From Apricaphanius iberus (Eukaryota; Chordata; Actinopteri; Cyprinodontiformes; Aphaniidae): a stretch of DNA of 64,000 nt. The position numbers were made by a program, and so were the translations under genes. Of the stretch, positions 36,801 to 48,270 are shown one piece after another. Positions within the stretch are counted from its first letter, which is position 1. Each line of letters opens with the position of its first letter. The stretch covers positions 434,001 through 498,000 of the forward strand of contig JAPXFQ010000132.1 of NCBI GenBank assembly GCA_028564705.1, in the 5' to 3' direction. The notes under the pieces are model-generated. The model had not been told where the DNA came from. It ran no database searches and saw only the letters and a program-made list of their open reading frames with translations.

Positions 36801-39735
36801 ATTTAGATTTTTTTTATTTTATTTTCTTTATTTTTTCTTATTTTTTTCTCTTTCTCTCTCAAAATTTATATATTTGGTTCAACTTGGATTATGACCCAGA
36901 TTTCTGAACTGCGGTCTGTTTATTAATTAGAACTTAGGAAAAATTTTAATTTGGGAAGCTGGATTAAAGAAAACATGATTCAGTGGTAATGTATTTGACG
37001 TCCCTAGAAGCTTCAATTTAATTTGGTGTTTATCATTGGAGAAAAGAAAATAAAAAAGAAGCCTGCGAGGAAAAGGGGGATACTGAAAAGAAAAATGCTG
37101 GTTTTTATTTTTATTTTTTATTTTATTGCGACTAGTTTTTGTTTAGAGAAATCTCATCTCTTGAACCTCTTTTATTCAATTTTTTTGTTTTGTTTTGTTT
37201 GACTGCTGAGGGGAATTAGACTACTATGTATCCTACGAAAATTTAAGAGGAGTTTTAGTTGCAAAAATCACTTTGACTATGTTCAGTTCCCTTCACAGAA
37301 TCGGACAGATGTTTTTGAAGTATAGCACACGGAAGACTGTTTTTGTAAACTATGTTGTGTTATCAGTCAGTACTGTTCTCTGGTTTTGTTTTAAACATTT
37401 GATGTTTTTAATAACCTTTTTCAACACCAACAACAGTTATCTCAATGTAAGTAGCATACTTATATAAGCAGAAATTATTAATTGATTAAAGGGACAGAGT
37501 CGGGGAAAAGTGGTGTTAAGTCTGATTACAAAGGGGTTTAGTTCAATATGAGCTATTCGTCTCAACCTCAGTGAAGCGAAACCAGGAGAGCCACTTTTCC
37601 ATAGCGACTGTTTGTAAGAGGGACAGAAAAAAAGGGATAGAACCTTTGCAGATGGTTATTGCCTTTATTTTTGTTATTGCAATGTTTTAGTGGTGTATTA
37701 GCAATATCTAACAGAAAAATCCAGCCTTTTTTTGTTTTTCAATTTTATTTTAGTTATCTATTTACTTTGGGAACAGACCACTAAACTTTGAAGAAAAGAA
37801 TTAGTGAATGGTATCAATGCAGTTTATATCTGAGGAATCGACATTATGACATAAGAGTTATGTTTGCTTTCAGACACCATATTTTGCAGGACATCAACAT
37901 AGAGCCTACTGATCTTACTGATTAATTTTCAGATATTTTCTCACCTCAAGGAATTGGAGACTGCTGACACTGAAATGTATAGCCCAGGAAGGAAGTTATG
38001 GGGGTGATGGAAGAATTTGCAGAGTGGGTAAGACTGACTGATAGAGGTTAAACTGCGTTTTTCTATACTTTTGATTGTATTTGTGATCAGACCATAGATC
38101 TACAAAGTCTGGGCATGTTTGCTAAAACTAAATAACATTATATTGATTTGCCAAATTAGGGCATGGGACGTGAATGGCTGTTTCTCCATTGTTGACGCAC
38201 TCCAAAGGCTTGTGTGGACTGGATGAAATGTCTGGTCTGCTCATCTGTGGAAACTTGTCATAACTGCCTTTCACAACAATGCAGGAGACAATTTGCTGAG
38301 ATTAACAAACGTTCTTGGCTTTATCCACAGCAGGCACTGAGGAGAATGGGGAGAGCACAGAGCTGCTGCCCCAGTAGGACAGGCCTGTCGGTGCTGGATG
38401 GGAAAACCTGGCTCTGGTCCCATGCTCAGGTTTGGAGAAAGAAAATAAATTGGACACTTTAAATTTATAGGTTTAGTTTTTATTAATTTATACTTGGAAA
38501 ATTTACAGGGTCTGACAGCTAAAGTGTGAAAAACTCAGGCTAACTAAGTTAGTTTTGCGTACTTATGGGATATGTTTCTGGCTATTATGACACATGCTAT
38601 GGGTTTTGTTAAGCTGTAAGGAAGAATTTAGAAATAATGAGTAAATGTTAAATTAATCATTTGATTCCATACCAGGTCTTCTTAATGGCATCAGATCGCA
38701 TCTTCCTGCACCTGAATGAAGTGGCTGTGTTTGGGAATGGTCAATTACGGGAGTAATTTACCATTAAAGAGGGATTATTATTGTAATCATCTGATTGTGA
38801 TTTGATTTGGAAAAGACAATTCTTTTATAGACATGGACTGAATGCAGCTTCACGGAAACGACGAGCCTGGTCGAGGATCGGCAGGATTCTGCCTAAGGAG
38901 GGTCGAGAAGGTTTTGACCAAGCTGAATCTGAAGCTGGGGCCACAGGCGGCGGGGCCTGTCTGTGCATTTGTGTATATTGGGGGAAATGCTCAATTAATG
39001 AAGTAATTGGCATTTCAGAGAGTGGTTATCTGCAAATATGGGAGTAAAAACTGGAACACTAAAAAAAATAGGAGCCCTCCACACTGATCAGCTCTGTATA
39101 TCGCTCTCCAGCTGCCAGGAGCCACTGAGGGGGATAAAATGAGAGTGAAGAAAGAGGATCAGAATACAAATATAAAGACTGAACATTTATTAATAATTTT
39201 TTGCATTTTACAGGTTGTTTAACTATTTGATTAATTATTTTATTCACAAGTGAAGAGTCGTAACACTGCCTAAAAGGGTTCTTAATACCTTCTATTTCAC
39301 AGGTTTTTTAACACTTTAAGTTTGATTTATTTCAGAATATAACATAGTAATAATGTCTATGTTCATGGATTTTCTGAGTTTCTTCCACAGTATTAACATG
39401 TATCAAGTCAGATTTAATTATCTCTTCACATGTAAGACATTCCTATACATTTTGGGTTTTGAATTTAGTTTGTGGGAATTGTTAAAATAAAATTTTTGGT
39501 TAATGCCAAAAGAGGGTGAATCTATGATTAACAGATTTACATTTTTTAATGAGAGTTAAGGTTAAAAAAAGGTACTTTAATAGTTTGTGTTTTGAATTTT
39601 AGTAAACTGATGAAATTTCTTGGATTGGATTTCTTGCATTCTCAAAATGCTTTACAGGTTTTGATCTTAAGTTCTAAACACGTACGTATAGAGGAGATAT
39701 CAATCTATTTTTAAAAAAAGATTGAAAGAGGGAAT
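33876..39735 (+). other. Non-coding interior of the LTR element
   Basis: AT-rich (especially 35.5-37.5 kb). A GC-rich leader-like segment lies at 34,140-34,460 with overlapping short ORFs (66-97 codons). A 82-codon ORF at 38,214-38,462 and an 81-codon ORF at 38,802-39,047 show no retroviral motifs. I see no recognisable gag, pol or env. Confidence 0.7.
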
Positions 39736-40352
39736 TGTCGTGACTCATATTTTTTGGGGCTACTTTATATAACAGTCTCGTATTAAATATGTTTATATAA
39801 TCTGTAGTTAGTATTCAGAAAGTAAAAGTCTGTTTTAATTAGTTGCTAGCTTGCATGATGGGTTGGTCAGTATGGTTTATGGGGGCGCTAGCTTTTAGTC
39901 GTAAAAAACTTTACTGTAAAGTTTATGGGCAAGCTACTTTTTCACTTTGTTTAGATAAAGAACTGGGAAGGAAAGTTTTTTAGAGAAACCAGATAGCCAT
40001 TTTAACCATAAAATCTTTATAATGAACCTTTGACCCAGAACAAGAGACGACCCATCTTCTGACTCCAGGATTCTCTGACAGCAAATAAGAGCTCAGACAC
40101 TGTATGAAAATGTTCTGATTGGAGAGATTAGAAACGCCTAGAGGCCCGGTTGTCTATAAAGCTGTGAAATGAAGATCAGTTAATTGTTCAGATTTCTTTA
40201 AGTCTGGACCACAGAGGAACTGACGGGGGCAAAATTCCTCTGTAAAACTGCAATTTGTTAATCTGTTCAAAATAAATGTTAAGAACTGGAAATTGGTTCC
40301 TTGTCTCTGTTTTGAACATGCACAGAATTATTTGATAACTTTTAATTCAACA
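39736..40352 (+). repeat. 3' LTR
   Basis: 617 bp; begins and ends as the 5' LTR. It differs mainly by small indels and a replaced stretch around 39,840-39,975. Confidence 0.9.
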
Positions 40353-40545
40353 TGGGTCAACCAGGCCCTTCTGGGACATTTAACCCACCTTAAACCACCA
40401 TTAGCTGGGTTATAAGGGCCACCACCACCCTACCCTGGAAGATCAACCACGCCCTCCAGGGACCTTTTAACCCGTCTTAAAGCACCATTAAATGGTAAAA
40501 AGAACAACCTTCCTCCCCTGGAGGGTAAACCAGGCCGTAAAGCAG
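40353..40545. repeat. Tandem repeat array (right part)
   Basis: Continues the array of 32.4-33.2 kb after the LTR element ('tcaaccaggcccttctggga', 'cctcccctggagggtaaacc'). The left flank at 33,233-33,245 ('cctcccctggaggg') matches 40,511-40,524. Confidence 0.8.
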
Positions 40546-40900
40546 GGTTTATTTCCAAGTGTTGAAACACTTGGATAAATTTACACATTTTTATTTAATT
40601 TAACAAAACTCATGCTAAAACCTGAATTTATTATTGAAAACACAGAAAAAAAACATTTGGTATGTTTGGTGTGAGAGCCATTGTGGAAGGTCTAAACAGC
40701 CACAGGTTGCAGACCCCTGCTGTGGTAAGATGGACATTTTTTTAAGTGTTGAAACACTGCTGCTGCTGGTTCTTAGTTTACCCAGGATCAATGCATCATT
40801 TCTAGGCTAAAAACACCTATGGTACTCCCTGGTAGTGATGAGAAAAACTCACATTTTTTACAATTTTTCAATTTTATTTATAACATCTCATTGCCTTTTC
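40546..40900. other. No gene seen
   Basis: Short AT-rich spacer between the tandem array and the recombinase-like gene. It contains two 'aagtgttgaaacact' phrases (near 40,557 and 40,743), possibly part of a repeat. Confidence 0.4.
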
Positions 40901-40901
40901 A

Positions 40902-42648
40902 CTACCTTTCCCCAATCATGGTTTGGTCAAAGTGTCCTCTGATGTCCCGCGCTTGATGCAAGTCCAAGGGGAAAACATAGAACTGATCAGCTGTAGCAGT
41001 GCTGTGGCACATGAAATGTGCCATCCGGGCGCGTTGTTCTGTGGAGTTTGAATTCTTCACATGTGTGGCCACCGAGGTCCGGATGGCCGCATTCCTCAGG
41101 TGATTATCAACTACTCTGTTGACAGACCCTGAACCGGTGCAAAGCAGCAGGTCCGTTTTTGGATGCAGACCGGCACAGATCTTCAGCCACCGTTCCAACC
41201 AGTTGAACTCTTCCTTGTTCAAAAAAATCTGTGGCGTCCCGTACGTTGATCTCGTCTTGTAGTGATGAACATTGATCAGGTATCCTTCCCCGGGGGAGAT
41301 TAACTTTTTCTTGGCTTCTAACACCTCTGCCACGGTCATATTTACAAGGAACCCCTTCTGTGGCCAAAAACACACGAGATGAAGGCAGCAAGGTAACCAA
41401 AAAAGCTGTTTCTTAACCGACGTGATGGATCCTCAGCCATGGCTTCCAGAAGCTCTGGTATCTTCCTGCTGGCAAGGTCCCGGCATCTGGTCAGGGTCTG
41501 CAGCGAAATCCTCCGCTCCGCTGTCCTGGCTTTGAGCTCAATCTGGTAGGTGGAATAGTTTTTACGGACCCCCGTTAAGCAAAGCTGTGTGGTACGTAGA
41601 ATTGCAAAGAACTGCACCTTGGAGATCCTGCAGCGCTCCGGTGGTGTGTCGCTCATATATTTGACAAACTGTTGAATTTGCTTTGAATAGCAGAGTACGG
41701 TGGACACCTTGTTCCCTTTCCCCATAAGGTTTGAGGCCCACCTGCAGTGAAAATAAGCTGAGATCAACTAATATAAATAAAAGTTCACATCAGATCGACA
41801 CATAAACTGATAAATTAGCTGTAAATTTGGCTAACATTGTCCAGGAAGAGTCATGTGTTACCCGGGCTGCCTGTGCCATGAAGGCGAGGAACTCCTTCAC
41901 AACCAAGACCCTGGTGCGTGCACTACCCAGGTATTTCTGTTTTTTAAAAAAATATAAAAAAATAAAAATGCCAGAAAAAGAAAATCATTAGTCACTTGAA
42001 GCAACATGAGTTATAAAGGAGAAGTTGCAAAAATTCCCTACCGATGGATCGGGGGAAATGGTTGCGCCTCGTCCCTGGTTCTGGGGGTTTGCCTTGAGAC
42101 ATGTCCATGCAGGCTGCAGCTCGCCTCGGAACCACCGCGGCCGCCGCCAGGTTCAATCTCTGCAGAACGACTGGGGAGAGGTTCACTCTGGCCGCTGTTT
42201 GGGCCTGTGGTGCTGGAGATTGGTCCACTCTGACTGCTGCCTGCCCTGGAGCGGGCAGTGGTGCTGGAGGGCGTTCCTGTCCAGGACAGGGTTCGACCCC
42301 GATATCTAATTTTGAGACAAGGGCAGGGTGAGGGTTGCTTTCCCTGAGGTTACGGAGGAGGGAGATGGCTCTGTCCTTCTTAGCAGCATTAATTTTGTCC
42401 TTCCTCTCCTACAATGAGAGCTCAGGATGGCTGGATCTCATGTGGAAGTCAAACCGGGACTCGTTATAGAAGCAACCGGTAACATTGCATGGGAAATACC
42501 TGACATTCACCCGGCCAGAGGAGAGGTTGAGTAAGATTTTCCTTTTATCAAGGTTCATGACTGAGTGGTATCTCTTCAGATGGCTTGGCAGGGCATCATA
42601 TCTGTTGTTACAGAGCGGGCAGCAACGAGCCTTGATCCCTGGGTTCAT
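40902..42648 (-). pseudogene. Zinc-finger tyrosine-recombinase-like gene (Crypton-related?), four exons
   Basis: Minus strand. The first exon (ATG at 42,648) encodes two C2H2 fingers (CCPLCNNRYDALPSHLKRYH; FPCNVTGCFYNESRFDFH), then, past one TAG near 42,410, a Pro/Ala/Gln-rich linker to about 42,045. A small exon lies at about 41,863-41,941 (acceptor AAACAG). A third begins about 41,742. The last part (41,375-40,902) has 'YLINVHHYKTRSTYGTP', 'AAIRTSVATHVK' (candidate catalytic Arg) and 'HFMCHSTATADQFY' (candidate His and Tyr nucleophile). This is the layout of tyrosine recombinases. A one-base frameshift near 41,355 separates the two larger frames. One stop and one shift mean it is probably a recent pseudogene. 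Many fish genomes carry relatives; their activity is unknown to me. Confidence 0.7.
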
Positions 42649-42823
42649 GGTTTCCCTGGAGGAGGAGAGGAAAAAATAAATAAACAAAATTAAAAAAATT
42701 ATTCCATTTTACCAACCATATCTCACCTAGGTGAGCTCCGGCAGAGACCCCCTAGCCTTTGAAACAGCAGCACCGCACAGAGAGCTCCCTTACCTGTCAC
42801 CGACATGCAGCTGCAGCAACTGA

Positions 42824-44028
<1,205 letters not shown>

Positions 44029-44480
44029 AGTCACAAAATTAACGGTTAAATCAATTGCTCAAAAAAGGGCAAAAGGCTTCTATTTAAAAAAAAAATCCTC
44101 TGCTTAAAAATGTAAAAAGTAGTTGAATGATCCATTATTAATCAACTGATTAGTTCCGGAGGGGAAACAGACGGCCCTCTGCCCCTGTGAACACGCAAAC
44201 GGATGCACTCCCATCTCTGTTGATTGACCAAGCGGTGATGTTCAGACATCAAACAACCCCTGCTTTGTTGAAGCACAGTCAGGGTTTCTTGATGAAAAAA
44301 AACACCTTAAGCCTTTTACCATCTATCATGTGGCCGTGCCAACGGATGTTTCCCACCATCTGATGGCGGTTATTAAGACATCGAAATGCGTCCTGACAAC
44401 GCAGGTGGTATTAGAACACAGACAGGCCTTTTGACATCTGCCACATTGAACATCCGCATTTGTTGCAGCAGGGGTACAAT
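44029..44480 (+). promoter_or_regulatory. Upstream region of virus-like polymerase copy E
   Basis: Flanking sequence after the Tc1 end. A block at 44,333-44,430 ('tgccaacggatg', 'ggcggttattaagacatc', 'ttagaacacag') matches, on the other strand, 63,620-63,735 ('tgccaacggatg', 'ggcgtttattaggacatc', 'ttagaacgcag'). Conservation at the same relative place upstream of two polymerase copies suggests a functional or terminal sequence of the original virus. Confidence 0.5.
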
Positions 44481-44506
44481 ATAATAATAAAACTATTCCA
44501 CCAAGG

Positions 44507-44514
44507 TATAAAAA
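44507..44514 (+). promoter_or_regulatory. TATA box
   Basis: TATAAAAA at 44,507-44,514 in the context 'ccaaggtataaaaacaggtc', followed by a leader and the small ORF at 44,990. It is the best promoter-like site in this copy; use is inferred. Confidence 0.5.
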
Positions 44515-44989
44515 CAGGTCGTATCGAACCAGTCAGCAAAAACAGAGAATAAAAGCGGGCCTGCGCGTGTATTTGTCAACGACATGGCAAGATACACTGG
44601 CAATTTTCTTAGGCGAAAAACATCTTTTCTCCTTCACTAAATCATCTTAAACCTACATTTTTTTCTTTAGTACACCATTCCATTGGATCACCAATCTGGA
44701 TCGGTGAGTGACTGGTCGATTCATCTTAAATGTCTGTTTTGGAATTAGAATCACAGATGTTTTGTTATTCATTTTGTTCAGACAAAAGGTTCGGTGTGGA
44801 TTCATTTTTCATTTAATCCTTTTATTTATACAGCGTACCTTTTTAGAAAGAGAAAACTTTTTTCTCTCTAGAATGGGGTAGAACAGTGAGTCCCATGTAC
44901 GTGCAGGTCACCTCTACAACTAGAGGTCGGAAACAATTTTTCATTTCTATCGTCGGCTAAAAAATTAAATATATATATTTTTTATTAAC

Positions 44990-45620
44990 ATGGATTACCC
45001 TGTAGACGTCCCAATACGGCCTGTCAACGCTGCCGTGGAGATTGACCTGGTCTCGCCAGCTGCACCAATAAATCCGTCAGGTATTGAAAGCACGCAATAT
45101 TTATTTCATATATTTTATATGCTTATTAACCGTTTTTTAAATGTTATGTAAAGAGAGACATCCAGTCGCGTGGGGGTTGATGGACATCTTGAAGCAGTAA
45201 TAATAGTTGACTCAGACGAAGAAACGGGTCCGTCTGCTGGGACAGTCTCTGCAAACCGGGAGGGGATGTATAAAAAAAGCTTCTATTTATTCAAATAAAA
45301 TATATTTACTGTGTTTTAATATCACATAGAAGTCGCTGGAAACACGGGCATCATAGCTGGTTCAACAGCGGGGGAGAGGAAACCATCTTTTTTTATCATG
45401 ACAGTTACTGGTATATTTACACAGAGTTGCTTAATGTATTTTTTTCTCGTTTATTATAGGAAGAAAAAGAGCAAAGAAAGAAAAACACACCTGGGGTGTT
45501 CAAAGGAATAGAAAGAGAAAAGAAACCAGCGTAGCGTGGATCAAGAACACTTTACAAAGGACAATAACCACGATGAATCAACTGTGTGAGCTCTGTTTAA
45601 AGTTGTTTGAGAAAATGTGA
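44990..45620 (+). CDS. Small multi-exon ORF with SUMO-interaction-like motif (unrecognised)
   Basis: The ATG at 44,990 opens 30 codons up to a donor-like 'CAG|gtattg' at 45,080. A frame-compatible acceptor at 45,155 leads into a segment with 'AVIIVDSDEETG', a hydrophobic core followed by acidic residues as in SUMO-interacting motifs. The first exon also has 'VEIDLVSP'. Later segments (45,460-45,619) read a very basic tail (GRKRAKKEK; NRKRKE), nuclear-localisation-like, ending at a TGA. Exon joins after 45,265 are uncertain. It lies between a TATA box and the polymerase N-terminal region. Copy C shows a weakly similar 'IVIDCEQEIE' (63,260-63,290). Function unknown; a nuclear accessory protein is speculation. 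Confidence 0.35.
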
Positions 45621-45631
45621 GTAAATTGTTA

Positions 45632-45632
45632 A

Positions 45633-45664
<32 letters not shown>
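45632..45664. repeat. Poly-A tract
   Basis: A run of about 29 A just after the small ORF. It could be a retroposition tail or a simple repeat. Confidence 0.8.
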
Positions 45665-45669
<5 letters not shown>

Positions 45670-45756
45670 GTCCTATGTCAAAAACCGCCTTAAACAATAA
45701 AGAATTAAGCGTGATGTCGGTCTCAACACAAAATTCAACTGTTAGAAAATGACCAT

Positions 45757-46305
45757 CTAGAAAAAATAAATGCTGCATTACACTCACTCAGTGAAACTGA
45801 GGCCTACCCACATGGGAGACGTAATTTGTATGAGGTCGTATGTGAAATACCTACTGTTCAAAATAGAGCAACAACATCTGTAAATTCTCAAACTTCTTTA
45901 AACACCCCACCCCGTTCTGAATCGCACACTCCCGTTTCCAACAACAGTTTAGATGAAATAAACGTTGCATTACGCTCGCTCAGTGAAATTGAGGCCTACC
46001 CCCAGGGGTTACGCGGCTTACGTGAGGCCGTATGTGAAATACCTGCTGCTCAAAATACAGAAATAACACCCTGTTCTCAATCGCATACTCTCGTTTCAAA
46101 CGATGAGTTACACTCAATAAAATGTACAGAAATGCAAGCTTTACCACATTTATCACCACGGAGCGAAACAGCAACAGGTGATACGTTAACGAGTTTCACT
46201 AGACTGATCCAGACTGTTGGAAACCCTGAAATAAACCGCCAGCCACCCACCTCTGCTTCTCCCTCACTCCTCACCAACCCAGAATGGTTGTGTTGTGGTA
46301 TTTGA
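45757..46305 (+). pseudogene. Repeat-containing N-terminal region upstream of polymerase copy E
   Basis: A 160-codon frame (45,826-46,305), rich in Ser, Thr, Pro, Glu. It contains an internal duplication: 'INVALRSLSEIEAYPQG' with 'EAVCEIPAAQN', repeating an upstream unit ('SLSETEAYPHG' in the preceding frame, 'EVVCEIPTVQN'). The unit is about 65 residues. The frame ends where a run 'MVVVVFDD' in the next frame matches 'GCVVVFNDQITEPQ' of copy C (62,870-62,918), so it may be the N-terminus of the polymerase polyprotein or a separate upstream protein. Confidence 0.45.
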
Positions 46306-47362
46306 TGATTAGATTACAGACCACCCACAGACCCCACCTCAGACAGGCGGTGGCGCTGCTGCAACCAAGCAGAATAATGAACAAATAACAGAACGTCCTG
46401 GTTTTAATAACCTTGAAATAAGAAGAACGATCAAACCACCCACCTTTCAACAACCAGATCTTCCGTTATTTTATAGAATTGTAATGAATAAATTGGGTGA
46501 TTTATCAGAGTCAACAGCATGGTGAGCAGAAATAATGATGTACAAATTAAATTATTTGCCGGTGTCGACCAACACCACCATGAAACCTTTGTAGTCGATA
46601 CACAAGATATTATAGATCAATTTAGCTCATTTCTGGAAGGAATTGTGCAGTCCAACGTGGGAATCTGCGGTCATGACAGTTTAGAATTCGTCATTCAAAT
46701 AATACACAGTCCTCGCAGAGGTGGGGCTGGCAAACTCAAAATCCAAACTTTGCCTTTACAGATCAGCGCAGGGTTTACAGAACAAACACAAGTTATCTTT
46801 TCAGACATCCGCAAATTTGAAGAAATTGTCAATAGAAAAATTGTTGTTTTTCATAGAACAGGGTCAACTAGAACATTACAGAAGTTCGAAAGAGATTTTT
46901 CAGATAGAATAAAACCTGTGTTTCTTTTTCTGCATTCAAACCATTATTATGGGGTTTAGAATCTAAAGGCTTTCTTTGGGTCAGACTATGTCTGTCAACA
47001 CTGTTTTCTGCCATATCATATGCCCGAGCGCCATTTCTGTGAAGGTTATTGTCCGGTGTGCCGAGACACGAGCTGTAAGCAGTTGGAAAAGCGATTTATG
47101 CGTCGTGCAGACTGCGACTATTTGTGTTATAGCAACACCTGCTATCTGAAACACAAGGTAGCCCTTGAAGGTGGTAGCCTTCGTCAGTTAAATAAAAAAT
47201 CCTTAGACTTTGGAAGCAGATACAAGCAGTCAGGGAAAAGGCATAAATGTCCCAGACGTGCATGTTGTGTCTGTGGTGTAAAGATAAAGGATGGGAGAGA
47301 GCATTTATGCTACATCCAACTGTAGACACAGAGCTTAACAAAAAAATGCTGTTTTTTTGACA
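46306..47362 (+). pseudogene. Maverick/adintovirus-like DNA polymerase B, N-terminal part (copy E)
   Basis: Plus strand. 46,519-46,959 reads 'HHHETFVVDTQDIIDQF', 'LEFVIQII' and 'KFEEIVNRKIVVFHRT'; the same order occurs in copies B and C. The next frame (47,020-47,325) is a Cys-rich zinc-binding region (CPVCRDTSCKQ, CCVCGVKIKDGREHLC). It ends in 'FF' and an aspartate just where the exonuclease I motif starts in the other copies (about 47,360); there Tc1 sequence begins. Compared with copy B, about 60 residues are missing between the two N-terminal blocks. There are at least two frame breaks. No polymerase domain follows here, and the matching downstream part may be copy A at 31.3 kb. Confidence 0.8.
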
Positions 47363-47372
47363 CAAAGTAAAG

Positions 47373-47854
47373 CTGCTTGGAGATGGTCTTGTAGCCTTTA
47401 CCTTTACCATGCTTGTCAATTACTTTCTGTCTGATCTCCTCAGACAACTCTCTCCTTGGCTTTCTCTGGTCTATGTTCAGTGTGGTGCACACAATGATAC
47501 CAAAAAGCACAGTGACTACTTTTCTCCATTTAAATAGGCTGAATGACTGATTACAAGATTGGAAACGTGTGATACTAATTAAAGTAATTATTTAGTTTGA
47601 AATATCACTATGATCCAGCTATTTATTATCTTTTCTAAGGGGTACCAACAAATGTGTCCAGGCCATTTTAGAATATCTTTGTAGAATAAGCAATAATTCG
47701 ACTCTTTTCACAGCTTCTTTGCTTTATTCTATGACATGCCAAAGGCATGTGAGTATAGATGATAAAATAGCTTTCAATTTCATCACTTTTCAGGAGTAAT
47801 GCAGCATTATTTCAATGAGCTGTAAGGGTACCAACAAATTTGAGCACGTGTGTA
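47373..47854 (-). mobile_element. Tc1 element, 3'-truncated (5' part)
   Basis: Minus strand. It holds the 5' terminal repeat (outer unit 47,826-47,854, inner unit 47,639-47,663: 'ggggtaccaacaaatgtgtc') and the transposase N-terminus ('[20 protein letters not shown]'), stopping at about 47,373. The last 73 bp (through 'aagcagctt') are also present at 42,865-42,937 on the plus strand. It is the complementary half of the element at 42,865-44,028. Confidence 0.9.
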
Positions 47855-48270
47855 TGTGAAAAGCATAAGTTCTTGGTTTTTTATAAACTGTCCCATTCTA
47901 ATTTCCCGTTTCTTTCTATACCCCTCTTTACAGTAGGAAAGTTTCGTGTTTTTTCTATAATTTAAACATTCATACCTCAATGTTTTTTTTCATTGTAGTT
48001 GAGTTACATGGCCTGCTCTATCGCTTTTCTGAAGAAAAGAGGTCCAGTGATTCTTGAGGTCTATTTAATGGGAAAAGACCCCAGACTCTTCCTTTCATAC
48101 AAAGTTTTGGCGCCACCAGCTCTCCCTCCCCCGGAAGTCATAAACCCCTCCACCTCCCCCGGCAGCATCCCTCAATCCTGTCTAGAGTGGGAGGATCTAT
48201 ACTCTGTGTATTTGACGGCGCAAAAAAGTGATCTAATGGCTTTAGGGGTATAGCCTGGTATTTAAGCACA
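47855..48270 (+). promoter_or_regulatory. Upstream region of the capsid-like gene
   Basis: Contains a TATA-like 'tctatttaatggg' (48,060), an ETS-type site CCGGAAGTC (48,131-48,139) and 'cataaacccctcc'. It is homologous to 30.5-30.83 kb on the other strand. A second 'tatttaag' at 48,259 is too close to the ATG to serve as its TATA box. An 84-codon ORF (47,999-48,253) over this region has no recognisable motif. Confidence 0.45.

Larger units (their letters stand above)
33246..40352 (+). mobile_element. LTR retrotransposon lacking gag-pol (LARD-like)
   Basis: Two direct repeats, 33,246-33,854 and 39,736-40,352, begin 'TGTCGTGACTCATATTTTTT' and end '...AATTCAACA' (TG...CA). A primer-binding-site candidate 'TGGTGACCTCGAGTG' lies 3 bp after the 5' LTR and resembles the complement of the tRNA-Trp 3' end. 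A purine-rich tract ('gattgaaagagggaat') sits just before the 3' LTR. The 5.9-kb interior has no ORF above about 100 codons and no protease, reverse transcriptase or integrase motifs. It would need proteins from a related autonomous element. The LTRs are nearly identical except in one segment (33,350-33,480 against 39,840-39,975). The element lies inside the tandem array; only GGG is visibly shared at the edges. Confidence 0.9.

Noticed and set aside
47020..47325. Cys-rich ORF as an independent zinc-finger gene
   Set aside because: The same Cys-rich region lies inside polymerase copies B and C at the same relative place, so it is part of the polymerase remnant.
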